Shown here one piece after another: positions 42,801-54,700 of a DNA stretch of 64,000 nucleotides. The notes beneath the pieces were generated by a model. That model was not told the origin of the DNA, did no database searches, and saw only the letters and a program-made list of their open reading frames with translations. Origin of the DNA: JAZIHH01 sp036678685 (GTDB lineage Bacteria; Bacillota; UBA4882; UBA10575); NCBI GenBank assembly GCA_036678685.1, contig JAZIHH010000027.1, positions 186,001-250,000 of the forward strand, in the 5' to 3' direction. A program made the position numbers and the translations under genes. Position 1 is the stretch's first letter, and each line of letters opens with the position of its first letter.

Positions 42801-45800
42801 ACAAGGCTGTTGAATACAAAAAAAGGAGGTCGCCCTCCGTACGAGGGCGTGGATTGAAACATGGAGTCGGACGATGGCCGTGGCCAGGCAGTCCCGTCGC
42901 CCTCCGTACGAGGGCGTGGATTGAAACCTCCCGGATCTAAAATCATTGTCACCCAAAACGGGTCGCCCTCCGTACGAGGGCGTGGATTGAAACTTGCCTA
43001 CAACCGAGCCGGCAACAAAGGGATTGGGTCGCCCTCCGTACGAGGGCGTGGATTGAAACCCGACTGGGTCCCGGAAGGTTATGGAACCGGCGAGTCGCCC
43101 TCCGTACGAGGGCGTGGATTGAAACGTGAGTACCGCGGCGTTAGCTGCGGTTACGTCACGTCGCCCTCCGTACGAGGGCGTGGATTGAAACTGATCGATT
43201 ATCTCAACGCGGATGATACGCCATACGTCGCCCTCCGTACGAGGGCGTGGATTGAAACCGGTATTATCAATGCGATTTATGCGGAAATGTTATTTCGTCG
43301 CCCTCCGTACGAGGGCGTGGATTGAAACTTTGATGAACTCGCTTATTGGGACGGCTATAAAAGCGTCGCCCTCCGTACGAGGGCGTGGATTGAAACAGAT
43401 TCCGGAGTTTGAAAAGCTGGGCGTCAGCAAAGTCGCCCTCCGTACGAGGGCGTGGATTGAAACCCACCGGACCAAAGTTGAGCCGGCGGAATTGGTCGTC
43501 GCCCTCCGTACGAGGGCGTGGATTGAAACACTCAAGTCGGCATTGCTTAGGTCGACACCACTCGTCGCCCTCCGTACGAGGGCGTGGATTGAAACCGGTA
43601 GCCGGTCAACGTCTTCCCTAACCGCTCACGTCGCCCTCCGTACGAGGGCGTGGATTGAAACAGGGATATTGGATCATGGAGATCAGCGAACTGACGTCGC
43701 CCTCCGTACGAGGGCGTGGATTGAAACAAACCCTTATGGCGTCTAGCTTTGAGCGTATTGCCGTCGCCCTCCGTACGAGGGCGTGGATTGAAACTGTTGC
43801 ACCCGGCTTCCGGCGGGCATGGGCTGAAGTCGCCCTCCGTACGAGGGCGTGGATTGAAACACAAACTAATTTGCCCTGCCCGGTCATTTGGTACAGTCGC
43901 CCTCCGTACGAGGGCGTGGATTGAAACTTTTTGAAAATCCTCCGGTGAAACTGCAAAAACTGTCGCCCTCCGTACGAGGGCGTGGATTGAAACCAGATTT
44001 CCACCGCCTCTGCCCAAATTTGGTCAAGTCGCCCTCCGTACGAGGGCGTGGATTGAAACTTGCTCCCAAAAAGTCAGCCCCCAGGTGGCTGTAGGTCGCC
44101 CTCCGTACGAGGGCGTGGATTGAAACTTCCTGATGGGAGTAAGACTAAAAGGAGATGGTTGTCGCCCTCCGTACGAGGGCGTGGATTGAAACCCGCGGGA
44201 TTGATACTATCAGAGAAATCCGAAAACGTCGCCCTCCGTACGAGGGCGTGGATTGAAACATTACCAACGAAAAAGACGAGCAGCGGATTCACGTCGCCCT
44301 CCGTACGAGGGCGTGGATTGAAACGCACCTGGAGCAGATGCACTTGGTGCAGTCTGGGGTCGCCCTCCGTACGAGGGCGTGGATTGAAACAATGAACTCT
44401 TAGGTGGCTTAATCATTAAACCCGGTCGCCCTCCGTACGAGGGCGTGGATTGAAACGGAAAAAGTAAAAAACCAGTACAAGCAGCTTGAAGTCGCCCTCC
44501 GTACGAGGGCGTGGATTGAAACAAGTGCTTTTGTTACATCCGGCGTCCGGTGGGCACGTCGCCCTCCGTACGAGGGCGTGGATTGAAACAATAGCGTGTT
44601 GGACCAGGACCGGGTCAATCCGCGTCGCCCTCCGTACGAGGGCGTGGATTGAAACGACATGTCCAACCGCCGCTCCCATGCCACGCTGGTCGCCCTCCGT
44701 ACGAGGGCGTGGATTGAAACAATTTATTGTTGTTCGTATCCTTCCGCGTGGGGGTCGCCCTCCGTACGAGGGCGTGGATTGAAACATTAATTTGTAAAAA
44801 TATACCATTTTTAAAGGAGTCGCCCTCCGTACGAGGGCGTGGATTGAAACTCATCAAAGTAGCGACGATACGTAATGGCCATGTGTCGCCCTCCGTACGA
44901 GGGCGTGGATTGAAACCTTGACGAACCGCTCGCGCTGGACCTCGATGTCGCGTCGCCCTCCGTACGAGGGCGTGGATTGAAACTGTCCTCGCAAGTCTTA
45001 ACGCTTCATAGCTGATGTGTCGCCCTCCGTACGAGGGCGTGGATTGAAACCTGCGTTTTCATTGGTGGGCGTGGGTGAATATCCGTCGCCCTCCGTACGA
45101 GGGCGTGGATTGAAACTGCTTGAGTATTTACTGCTATATCAATTTGTCCTGTCGCCCTCCGTACGAGGGCGTGGATTGAAACAGTGCACCGTAGGCAAGC
45201 TCATCGCTCTGCTCCTGTCGCCCTCCGTACGAGGGCGTGGATTGAAACGCAACTCGTTAATCCGCTTTTGTTGTATCAGTCGCGTCGCCCTCCGTACGAG
45301 GGCGTGGATTGAAACCATACTTCCGTTATCCTTCGGACACTTTGTCGGCGTCGCCCTCCGTACGAGGGCGTGGATTGAAACTTGAAACAGAACTCGTCTG
45401 CCATCCGGGAATAATGTCGCCCTCCGTACGAGGGCGTGGATTGAAACGCCTTGCCAAACTCATCGTAAATTGCACCATTTGGTCGCCCTCCGTACGAGGG
45501 CGTGGATTGAAACAGCGCTTTTAAACCGATGATGTGCCGGGCAGATCGGTCGCCCTCCGTACGAGGGCGTGGATTGAAACAGCGCTTTTAAACCGATGAT
45601 GTGCCGGGCAGATCGGTCGCCCTCCGTACGAGGGCGTGGATTGAAACTTTTTTCCGCCGCCGGTAGTCCCGGACCCGGCAGGCCGTCGCCCTCCGTACGA
45701 GGGCGTGGATTGAAACGGGCGGCAACCGTGCTGACCTGAGTAATGCCAACCGTCGCCCTCCGTACGAGGGCGTGGATTGAAACTACTTGCTTGCAACGCT

Positions 45801-46302
45801 TGCAGATTACACAATCACGTCGCCCTCCGTACGAGGGCGTGGATTGAAACATGACGGATCGCCGCAGAGAAACTCTCCGGGTAACGTCGCCCTCCGTACG
45901 AGGGCGTGGATTGAAACATAAACAATGAGGAAAGAGAATACATCGGCAAGAGTCGCCCTCCGTACGAGGGCGTGGATTGAAACGAGTTTAGCCCACGCTT
46001 TCTCGGCCTGACCCTTGTCGCCCTCCGTACGAGGGCGTGGATTGAAACAATGGATGTAATTTGGACACCATTTTCCCATTTTGGGTCGCCCTCCGTACGA
46101 GGGCGTGGATTGAAACCAGGGATTTTCGGAAAACTCCAGCCCTCCGAACTCGTCGCCCTCCGTACGAGGGCGTGGATTGAAACCAGAAGGCAATCAATGG
46201 GCTTATGGCCCAACCTGATCGCCCTCCGTACGAGGGCGTGGATTGAAACTAATTGTTGAAGTTTCTTTTGTAGTCTTACAAATGTCGCCCTCCGTACGAG
46301 GG
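36804..46302 (+). CRISPR. Type I-C CRISPR array, leader-proximal part (143 complete repeats plus half of the 144th)
   Basis: The repeat is 32 bases: GTCGCCCTCCGTACGAGG then GCGTGGATTGAAAC. It has a 7-bp stem (CGCCCTC/GAGGGCG) and the I-C type ATTGAAAC end. The hand count gives starts at 36804, 36870, 36936 and so on to 46218, with a mean period of 66.3 bases. Spacers are about 32-37 bases. Variant repeats are rare: 37197 and 46218 (first base), 38121 (GCGTAGATT) and 38992 (GCATGG). Orientation, leader position and Cas type agree. The last repeat (46284) is cut after its 19th base by an insertion sequence and continues at 48727. The many long open frames on both strands here are repeat-encoded artefacts, not genes. 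Confidence 0.99.
46297..46302. repeat. Target site duplication CGAGGG (left copy)
   Basis: CGAGGG, bases 14-19 of the CRISPR repeat, is repeated directly on the other side of the element at 48727-48732. Removing the element and one copy restores a perfect 32-base repeat. Confidence 0.9.
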
Positions 46303-46367
46303 TGTATTTGGCAAGTAGAAAATCTAGCATTCGGCAACTAATTTTTCTAGCACCCTCATTTCCATAA

Positions 46368-47090
46368 TTAGCAATTAATGGTAGAGTGTTTCAGCCGGTA
46401 ACTGGTACCCGTAAAAACCAGCAAATGGCTATGGTGGACAAGTCGATCGATTAAAGCAGTGGTTAGTTTTTCATCATAGAAGATCCCATTCCATTTGCTG
46501 AATTCGATGTTGGTGGTGATAATCACGCTCCTTTGCTCATAACATTCGGAGATTACTTGGAAAAGTAATTGGGCTCCTAATTTTTCGAAAGGGATATAGC
46601 CCCATTCGTCACAGATTAAAAGGTCTGTTTTCTCTAATTGCCGAAAAACCTTTTTGATATTGCCGGCAGCTTTAGCTTCCAGTAACAGGTTAACCAATGT
46701 GGCTGTGCGGAAAAACTTGACCCTTTTTCCGCTATTACAAGCCTCTATGCCAATAGCAGTAGCTAAATGGGTCTTGCCGGTGCCGGGTGGTCCATAAAGA
46801 ATTAAGTTTTCTCTGTTTCCAATAAAAGCCCCGGTTTTAAGTGATTCCATCTCCAAGCTATTCGGAATTTGAATCTCAGCAAAGGAGTACCCGGCAAAGG
46901 TCTTAATTACCGGGAAACCAGCTTGTTTTAGTAATCGATTTTTCCTATGTATAGCTCTACGTTCAACCTCCATTTGGAGCAGTTTTAATAAAAACTGCTC
47001 ATGAGTATCGGCTTCGATGGTTGGGTAATTTTCCACAAACCCTTGACCTAAGCGGAGCTCTCGACAATACTTGGCAATTATTTCTTGCAT
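46368..47090 (-). CDS. istB: IS21-family helper ATPase IstB
   Basis: A 240-residue AAA+ ATPase that assists the transposase in target selection. It has Walker A LILYGPPGTGKTHLA, Walker B LLICDEWGYIPF, and the sensor region VIITTNIEFSKWNGIFYDEKLTTALIDRLVHHSHLL, which is typical of IstB. It overlaps the 3' end of istA by 13 bases, the normal IS21 arrangement. Full length, no damage seen. Confidence 0.95.
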   Translation of the reverse strand: MQEIIAKYCRELRLGQGFVENYPTIEADTHEQFLLKLLQMEVERRAIHRKNRLLKQAGFPVIKTFAGYSFAEIQIPNSLEMESLKTGAFIGNRENLILYGPPGTGKTHLATAIGIEACNSGKRVKFFRTATLVNLLLEAKAAGNIKKVFRQLEKTDLLICDEWGYIPFEKLGAQLLFQVISECYEQRSVIITTNIEFSKWNGIFYDEKLTTALIDRLVHHSHLLVFTGTSYRLKHSTINC

Positions 47091-48589
47091 GATACCGCTC
47101 CTTTCATTAAGAGTAGATCATAAAGCGCGGTATCGGTCGTAAAGGCCGGAAGTTGAGGCGTACTCTCTTTTAGCGTTAGCTCAGGCAGTTCAATTGTGGG
47201 ATTGTTCATCCGGTAAAAGGTAAGCCAGATACTGTCCGGGTCGGATACTCCTTGGTCTAATGCCTGTTCAAAGGCGGAAGTTGCTGTTTCCAGATCTGTT
47301 TCTTCCACCATTTTGCGCAGGATGTTTAAAGAGGCCTTCTTCTGCGGGTAATGGCATTGCGCAAAGTATTCTTGGAGAATCTCCGGTAACTGATGAAAGA
47401 AAGCCGTGTATTTTAAGGCTGTAGGTCGTTTTGCCATCAGCTGTAGATAGGGGACCCAGTTCATTGCTTCTTGTTTTTTGCCGTATAAGCGCTGATGTCT
47501 GATGACTTCGTGCCAATCTTCATCCATGACGATAATTTCCTGGGCGGTGGCTCTTATCCATAATTGTTTGCCGGCAAAGATGGGCGATGTTGAATACTGT
47601 TTGTTGTCAAATCTAACCTTGGCATATTTATCAGCTTTGACTTTTTCGTACCGGCCGATTTCAAACGGAGTTTCCGGTAAATTATGCATCACCGCTAGAT
47701 CTTCGGCAAACAGATCGGCAATCAATTTTCCTTTTTTGTAATGCTTCCGCTGCATGTCCTGGACAGCCTTTTCGAGGAGGTCTTTATTAAACTCCTCAAG
47801 ATCTTTGAACTCGGGAACTGGCACAAAAAAGTTCCGGCGGCTGTAACCGACTTTGTTCTCCACATGCCCTTTTTCTTGAGCGCGCGCTGGATTGCAAAAG
47901 TTCGTTTTAAAGCCATAATGCAGGGCGAATCGTTTAAAGTTTTCTGTTATTTCTCGTTTGCCGTATTCTAAGACCTTTTTTACGATGGTTGGCGGGTTAT
48001 CAAACAAAATACCTCCCGGTATTTTACCTATATATTCAAAGATGTTCTTTAACCCGGTTTCGAGACATTCCAGGTTTTGGCCTTTGAAAACCTGCGTAAA
48101 CCCGGCGTTGCTGTAGGGGAAAGAGAGTGTTAGATACAACCCGGTAAATCTTTCACCGTTTTCAATGAAATCAGCCTCCCCGAAATCCGCCTGGGCTTTC
48201 CCAGGAGAATGTTCAAGAGGAATAGAGCAATCATTATTGGTATATAACTCTTTTTTCTTAGCCGATACATAGTATCTCACTGTACGCTCAGAGACCTTGA
48301 ATCCTATGCCATACATCTCTTGCAAGCGGTCATATACTCGTTTGGCGGTATGTCTTTGCTTTGGTCTTTCTTTTAAATCATTGGTTAGCCATTCATCAAT
48401 TATTGCCTTGTAGGGATCGAGCTTACTTTTTCGCCTTTGCTTGCGGCGAGCGATGTTGAAATCTTGTTTTTCGGCATATTTTTTTACGGTTTCGAAAGCA
48501 TGTCCGGTCTCTCTTGCGATTTCCCTTAAAGATTGGCCTTTCCTATCACGCAAATATTTGATATGATTGATTTCGTCCATTGTCAACAT
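47078..48589 (-). CDS. istA: IS21-family transposase IstA
   Basis: A 503-residue DDE transposase. The N-terminal helix-turn-helix is GQSLREIARETGHAFETVKKYA. The catalytic core includes AQADFGEADF (first Asp), GILFDNPPTIVKKV (second Asp) and EKGHVENKVGYSRRNFF (Glu). A second in-frame ATG three codons later (MDEINHIKYL) has slightly better spacing to GAAAGGA and may be the true start. It is intact. It differs clearly in sequence from the IstA of the second element near 61.7 kb, so the two insertions are independent. Confidence 0.95.
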   Translation of the reverse strand: MLTMDEINHIKYLRDRKGQSLREIARETGHAFETVKKYAEKQDFNIARRKQRRKSKLDPYKAIIDEWLTNDLKERPKQRHTAKRVYDRLQEMYGIGFKVSERTVRYYVSAKKKELYTNNDCSIPLEHSPGKAQADFGEADFIENGERFTGLYLTLSFPYSNAGFTQVFKGQNLECLETGLKNIFEYIGKIPGGILFDNPPTIVKKVLEYGKREITENFKRFALHYGFKTNFCNPARAQEKGHVENKVGYSRRNFFVPVPEFKDLEEFNKDLLEKAVQDMQRKHYKKGKLIADLFAEDLAVMHNLPETPFEIGRYEKVKADKYAKVRFDNKQYSTSPIFAGKQLWIRATAQEIIVMDEDWHEVIRHQRLYGKKQEAMNWVPYLQLMAKRPTALKYTAFFHQLPEILQEYFAQCHYPQKKASLNILRKMVEETDLETATSAFEQALDQGVSDPDSIWLTFYRMNNPTIELPELTLKESTPQLPAFTTDTALYDLLLMKGAVSCKK

Positions 48590-48726
48590 CCTTTCTTTAC
48601 CCCCCTAATTTGTGTGATGGCTAATTAGAAGGGTAATCTTTTTTGAGGGTGCTGGCAATGGATTTTTCCATTTTTCTGCTAGACTTCTATCTTGCCATTT
48701 GCTCTATTTCTATTTTGCCATAAACA

Positions 48727-48732
48727 CGAGGG
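48727..48732. repeat. Target site duplication CGAGGG (right copy)
   Basis: Direct copy of 46297-46302 at the right border of the insertion sequence. Confidence 0.9.
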
Positions 48733-51700
48733 CGTGGATTGAAACGATAAATAACCATACTTCCGAATAATGGCCGCTGCGTCGCCCTCCGTACGAGGGC
48801 GTGGATTGAAACAAATAATATCTGTTTCCTATAACTTGTTTTCTAGGTCGCCCTCCGTACGAGGGCGTGGATTGAAACCAAAATTCCGTTTTGATGAAGT
48901 AAACGAAGCTAAAGTCGCCCTCCGTACGAGGGCGTGGATTGAAACGGCGGTAGCGACCCGATTACTCCAGAAAGCATTGGGTCGCCCTCCGTACGAGGGC
49001 GTGGATTGAAACCAACATTTGCCACTAACATTAAGGTTGGATTGGAAGTCGCCCTCCGTACGAGGGCGTGGATTGAAACTAGAATTTTTATTTGGGAAGA
49101 AATCCGGAAAATGGTCGCCCTCCGTACGAGGGCGTGGATTGAAACATTATGTATTACATTTTGTTAATGGAAGGATGTGGTCGCCCTCCGTACGAGGGCG
49201 TGGATTGAAACCCATCTGCCAAAGCGTTTTTAATTCCGCAGATGAGTCGCCCTCCGTACGAGGGCGTGGATTGAAACCCGGCGAAATGCGGGTCGAGGAT
49301 GTTCCTCTTGGTCGCCCTCCGTACGAGGGCGTGGATTGAAACCATATGGCGCAACCCCTCTGCTGGGAGTAGACTTTGTCGCCCTCCGTACGAGGGCGTG
49401 GATTGAAACCAATGACCCGGCAATCATCTATGTTGCTAACGGCGTCGCCCTCCGTACGAGGGCGTGGATTGAAACGACATAGCGGCGCACGTCGCCCACC
49501 GCCTCGGATGTCGCCCTCCGTACGAGGGCGTGGATTGAAACCGGTGAACCCGGAAAGAGTAACCTGCGACACCGGGTCGCCCTCCGTACGAGGGCGTGGA
49601 TTGAAACGCTCCGCCGGCTGAAAATCAATAATGGAGGTGTTGTCGCCCTCCGTACGAGGGCGTGGATTGAAACGACCAGCGGGTTAAAGATGCGGAAGAG
49701 GCAATCCGTCGCCCTCCGTACGAGGGCGTGGATTGAAACGTTATCCTCCGATTCCTCGCTCCCGTAATACTCTGCGTCGCCCTCCGTACGAGGGCGTGGA
49801 TTGAAACCTTAACAGGTCGGGCCGGGGAAGTTGTCTATGTACGTCGCCCTCCGTACGAGGGCGTGGATTGAAACAAATAGCGCAGGTAGAAATTAACCGG
49901 CTCTTTGAGTCGCCCTCCGTACGAGGGCGTGGATTGAAACAAATAGCGCAGGTAGAAATTAACCGGCTCTTTGAGTCGCCCTCCGTACGAGGGCGTGGAT
50001 TGAAACAAATAGCGCAGGTAGAAATTAACTGGCTCTTTGAGTCGCCCTCCGTACGAGGGCGTGGATTGAAACCTGAAGGAAACCAAACCAGCTAACGTCG
50101 GTGGCGGGTCGCCCTCCGTACGAGGGCGTGGATTGAAACGCAAAAAGTAGCCCAGTCCGCGAACGACTGATAAGTCGCCCTCCGTACGAGGGCGTGGATT
50201 GAAACGGGAGCAAAAGAGCGCAGTATTGATCTAGACGCGCGTCGCCCTCCGTACGAGGGCGTGGATTGAAACGCGAACTAGATAAACAACTTGCCGCGTA
50301 CAGAAAAGTCGCCCTCCGTACGAGGGCGTGGATTGAAACAACCAACTCCCGGTCTTGCCTCTGGGACATTTGCGTCGCCCTCCGTACGAGGGCGTGGATT
50401 GAAACTTTTGATGCTCTGGTCCTCGAATACACTTTTCACTGGTCGCCCTCCGTACGAGGGCGTGGATTGAAACTCAATATTGACGATTTGAACGAAAACG
50501 CTGACATGTCGCCCTCCGTACGAGGGCGTGGATTGAAACCCGCCTGGAGCGTCGTTGGCGGCGCGTCCCACCAGTCGCCCTCCGTACGAGGGCGTGGATT
50601 GAAACCATGAGTCGTAACCGACCCAATAGGTCGAAATGCGTCGCCCTCCGTACGAGGGCGTGGATTGAAACTCCCACTCTCCAAAACACCAGGCCTGATC
50701 ACAACTCGTCGCCCTCCGTACGAGGGCGTGGATTGAAACCCGCCTGGAGCGTCGTTGGCGGCGCGTCCCACCAGTCGCCCTCCGTACGAGGGCGTGGATT
50801 GAAACCAACGTCCGCGAGACTAGCGCCGGGACGTGGCTGACGTCGCCCTCCGTACGAGGGCGTGGATTGAAACTACAATGCGGGCATGGGACACCGACCA
50901 GACGCGGGTCGCCCTCCGTACGAGGGCGTGGATTGAAACAGGTTTGACGGTAGCTTGCTCAGCACACAAGGCCGTCGCCCTCCGTACGAGGGCGTGGATT
51001 GAAACACCTTGATTCCGGATGGGACTCTTGGGAAGACTTGTCGCCCTCCGTACGAGGGCGTGGATTGAAACGTAATGATTTCCGTAAATCCATCGATTAG
51101 ACCGTCGTCGCCCTCCGTACGAGGGCGTGGATTGAAACGGATCGTTATCAACGCGAATCCGGCCAGTTGGAAGTCGCCCTCCGTACGAGGGCGTGGATTG
51201 AAACATTACATATGCTCCTGCAAAATAAGGCGCGCCAAGTCGCCCTCCGTACGAGGGCGTGGATTGAAACATCGCAGAGCGCGAATCCTCTCCGGGGCCT
51301 GACTGTCGCCCTCCGTACGAGGGCGTGGATTGAAACGCGAAGAAGGTATGATTCCGCTCAATAACGCAATCGTCGCCCTCCGTACGAGGGCGTGGATTGA
51401 AACAGCGGATGCTTGAACGTGATGCTAGAGGTGGAACGGTCGCCCTCCGTACGAGGGCGTGGATTGAAACATTGCCGCCTCCGCCTGTTTCAATTGCTCG
51501 GCTTCGTCGCCCTCCGTACGAGGGCGTGGATTGAAACTTTTTGACAGTAAGCGGTAAAGATGCTGAGTCTCGTCGCCCTCCGTACGAGGGCGTGGATTGA
51601 AACAAGGCGCCACCAACGAAACCACCCACGTCCTTGATTGTCGCCCTCCGTACGAGGGCGTGGATTGAAACAATCACTTATAACCGCTGCGGAAACGTAT

Positions 51701-54700
51701 ATCAAACGTCGCCCTCCGTACGAGGGCGTGGATTGAAACTTTGATTTGGGAGTACAAATTCAGAAGGGTTTCTGGTCGCCCTCCGTACGAGGGCGTGGAT
51801 TGAAACCTGGAAAAGAACGTCGGGATCGATGAAGCTATAGGTCGCCCTCCGTACGAGGGCGTGGATTGAAACAGCGCTTGGGCCACCCCGTCCAGCCAGC
51901 CCGGGAGTCGCCCTCCGTACGAGGGCGTGGATTGAAACTTGCTCTTAGCAACGGAACCAATGTATTGAACTTCTTCGTCGCCCTCCGTACGAGGGCGTGG
52001 ATTGAAACTCCTCTATGATTATCACGTCAAAGGCTTTTTGAAAGTCGCCCTCCGTACGAGGGCGTGGATTGAAACACGTCGATTTAGTCTCGCTCCAGGT
52101 AGTGATGGCGTCGCCCTCCGTACGAGGGCGTGGATTGAAACTTGCCACCTGATTCCATACATTTTAGTAGCACCTGTCGCCCTCCGTACGAGGGCGTGGA
52201 TTGAAACATCAATCATTCAAGAAATTAGCCACAAATTAGGACGTCGCCCTCCGTACGAGGGCGTGGATTGAAACCAAGTTTACAAATTGATGAGGCGTTT
52301 GCATAAAGTCGCCCTCCGTACGAGGGCGTGGATTGAAACCAGGGTGAGGGTTGGTTGGTCTACCGGCTTGTTCGTCGCCCTCCGTACGAGGGCGTGGATT
52401 GAAACATCAATCCGGGCGCGCTCTGCCGGTTATCTGCTCGTCGCCCTCCGTACGAGGGCGTGGATTGAAACCACATGACGCCAGTGAGGATGCGCCGAAT
52501 CCTGCGTCGCCCTCCGTACGAGGGCGTGGATTGAAACCAGACTGGAGGTGATATCCACACCACAACGGCTATGTCGCCCTCCGTACGAGGGCGTGGATTG
52601 AAACCCATGGATGAGTACATCAGGTTGAGAAACGCAAAGTCGCCCTCCGTACGAGGGCGTGGATTGAAACAATAAACGTTGTCTCACTGGATTATACCAA
52701 TTAGGAGTCGCCCTCCGTACGAGGGCGTGGATTGAAACATAAGGCTGGCCAGACCGCAAAGGTCATTATCCGTCGCCCTCCGTACGAGGGCGTGGATTGA
52801 AACAGGTTTGATGGCTCTCTGCTCTCAACGCAGGGGTGTCGCCCTCCGTATGAGGGCGTGGATTGAAACAGGTTTGATGGCTCTCTGCTCTCAACGCAGG
52901 GGTGTCGCCCTCCGTACGAGGGCGTGGATTGAAACGCAACTCATCTGGAAGCAGAAACATGGCAGGCAGGTCGCCCTCCGTACGAGGGCGTGGATTGAAA
53001 CGTGATCAGCGGGTTAAGGATGCGGAAGAAGCCATGTCGCCCTCCGTACGAGGGCGTGGATTGAAACTTAAGGTTATTGATTGCATCGGCGACTCCGGGC
53101 AGGTCGCCCTCCGTACGAGGGCGTGGATTGAAACCTCACCCTGAATCATGAATTTGAAAAAAATGGGGTCGCCCTCCGTACGAGGGCGTGGATTGAAACC
53201 TCGTTGGTCCAACCCTTTCCGTTAGTACTCGGGTCGCCCTCCGTACGAGGGCGTGGATTGAAACCGGCTACTCTGCGTATATACGCAATGTGAAGATCGT
53301 CGCCCTCCGTACGAGGGCGTGGATTGAAACAGCAAAATATAATAAAGGTTGGCGATCGGCAAAAGTCGCCCTCCGTACGAGGGCGTGGATTGAAACGGGC
53401 TAGGACGCGCCCACTCGATGATGACTGAATCGTCGCCCTCCGTACGAGGGCGTGGATTGAAACATACGTCGTGCGCCGCAGGAGCTCCATGCGGTCGTCG
53501 CCCTCCGTACGAGGGCGTGGATTGAAACATCTTTTGGGAGGACATCGTCGCGGCAGTCGCCTGTCGCCCTCCGTACGAGGGCGTGGATTGAAACTTTAGT
53601 ATTGCCGATCACCATCCCTCGGCAACGGTGTCGCCCTCCGTACGAGGGCGTGGATTGAAACATTTTAGATTGAGTGTAGCCGATTTAAAATGATCGTCGC
53701 CCTCCGTACGAGGGCGTGGATTGAAACAATCTGAAGCTTGACAAAGAGCCGGTGATTGAAGGTCGCCCTCCGTACGAGGGCGTGGATTGAAACTCCATGA
53801 AACTCTGCCTGTCCCGCTTGTGTGTACGTCGCCCTCCGTACGAGGGCGTGGATTGAAACCGATCAGGTGAAAAAAATTAAATACGATGAGATCGTCGCCC
53901 TCCGTACGAGGGCGTGGATTGAAACATTCGACGGCAAGGTCTGTGACCACGAAAGAGCAGGTCGCCCTCCGTACGAGGGCGTGGATTGAAACCGATCGAT
54001 TTGACCAAGTCCAACCGCTCCGCCTCCGGTGTGTCGCCCTCCGTACGAGGGCGTGGATTGAAACCGATCAGGTGAAAAAAATTAAATACGATGAGATCGT
54101 CGCCCTCCGTACGAGGGCGTGGATTGAAACCCGCCAGCCCGGCACCCAGTGACCAGCTCCCTGGTGTCGCCCTCCGTACGAGGGCGTGGATTGAAACGCC
54201 TGTTCTCACCCCTCTCTCAGTGCCCTGATAATTGTCGCCCTCCGTACGAGGGCGTGGATTGAAACTTAAGAAAGTACCGCTCCCAACACTTAACCACGTG
54301 TCGCCCTCCGTACGAGGGCGTGGATTGAAACGAACGAGCCCACCTACAAGTGGGCGGCCTTGGACGTCGCCCTCCGTACGAGGGCGTGGATTGAAACCCG
54401 GGAATACGCCCTTTCATCCGTTTCATCATTTGTCGCCCTCCGTACGAGGGCGTGGATTGAAACTCTTATATTAAAATGTGGGTAGACGGCATAAACATGT
54501 CGCCCTCCGTACGAGGGCGTGGATTGAAACTCTCTGCCTGTACATCATGCTGTTGTGTAAAAAAGTCGCCCTCCGTACGAGGGCGTGGATTGAAACTCAA
54601 GCTCTGCCGATCTGTACAAAGGCACACCGTGTCGCCCTCCGTACGAGGGCGTGGATTGAAACAAAAGATAAAGTCTGATACAACTCTTACAGAAAAGCGT

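Larger units (their letters stand above)
46303..48726 (-). mobile_element. IS21-family insertion sequence inside a CRISPR repeat (2,424 bp)
   Basis: The ends begin TGT and finish ACA. The left end (TGTATTTGGCAAGTAGAAA) and the reverse complement of the right end (TGTTTATGGCAAAATAGAAA) are imperfect inverted repeats. The element encodes IstA and IstB on the minus strand with the usual overlap, and is flanked by a 6-bp duplication of CRISPR repeat sequence. Both genes look intact, so it may be active. Confidence 0.93.
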
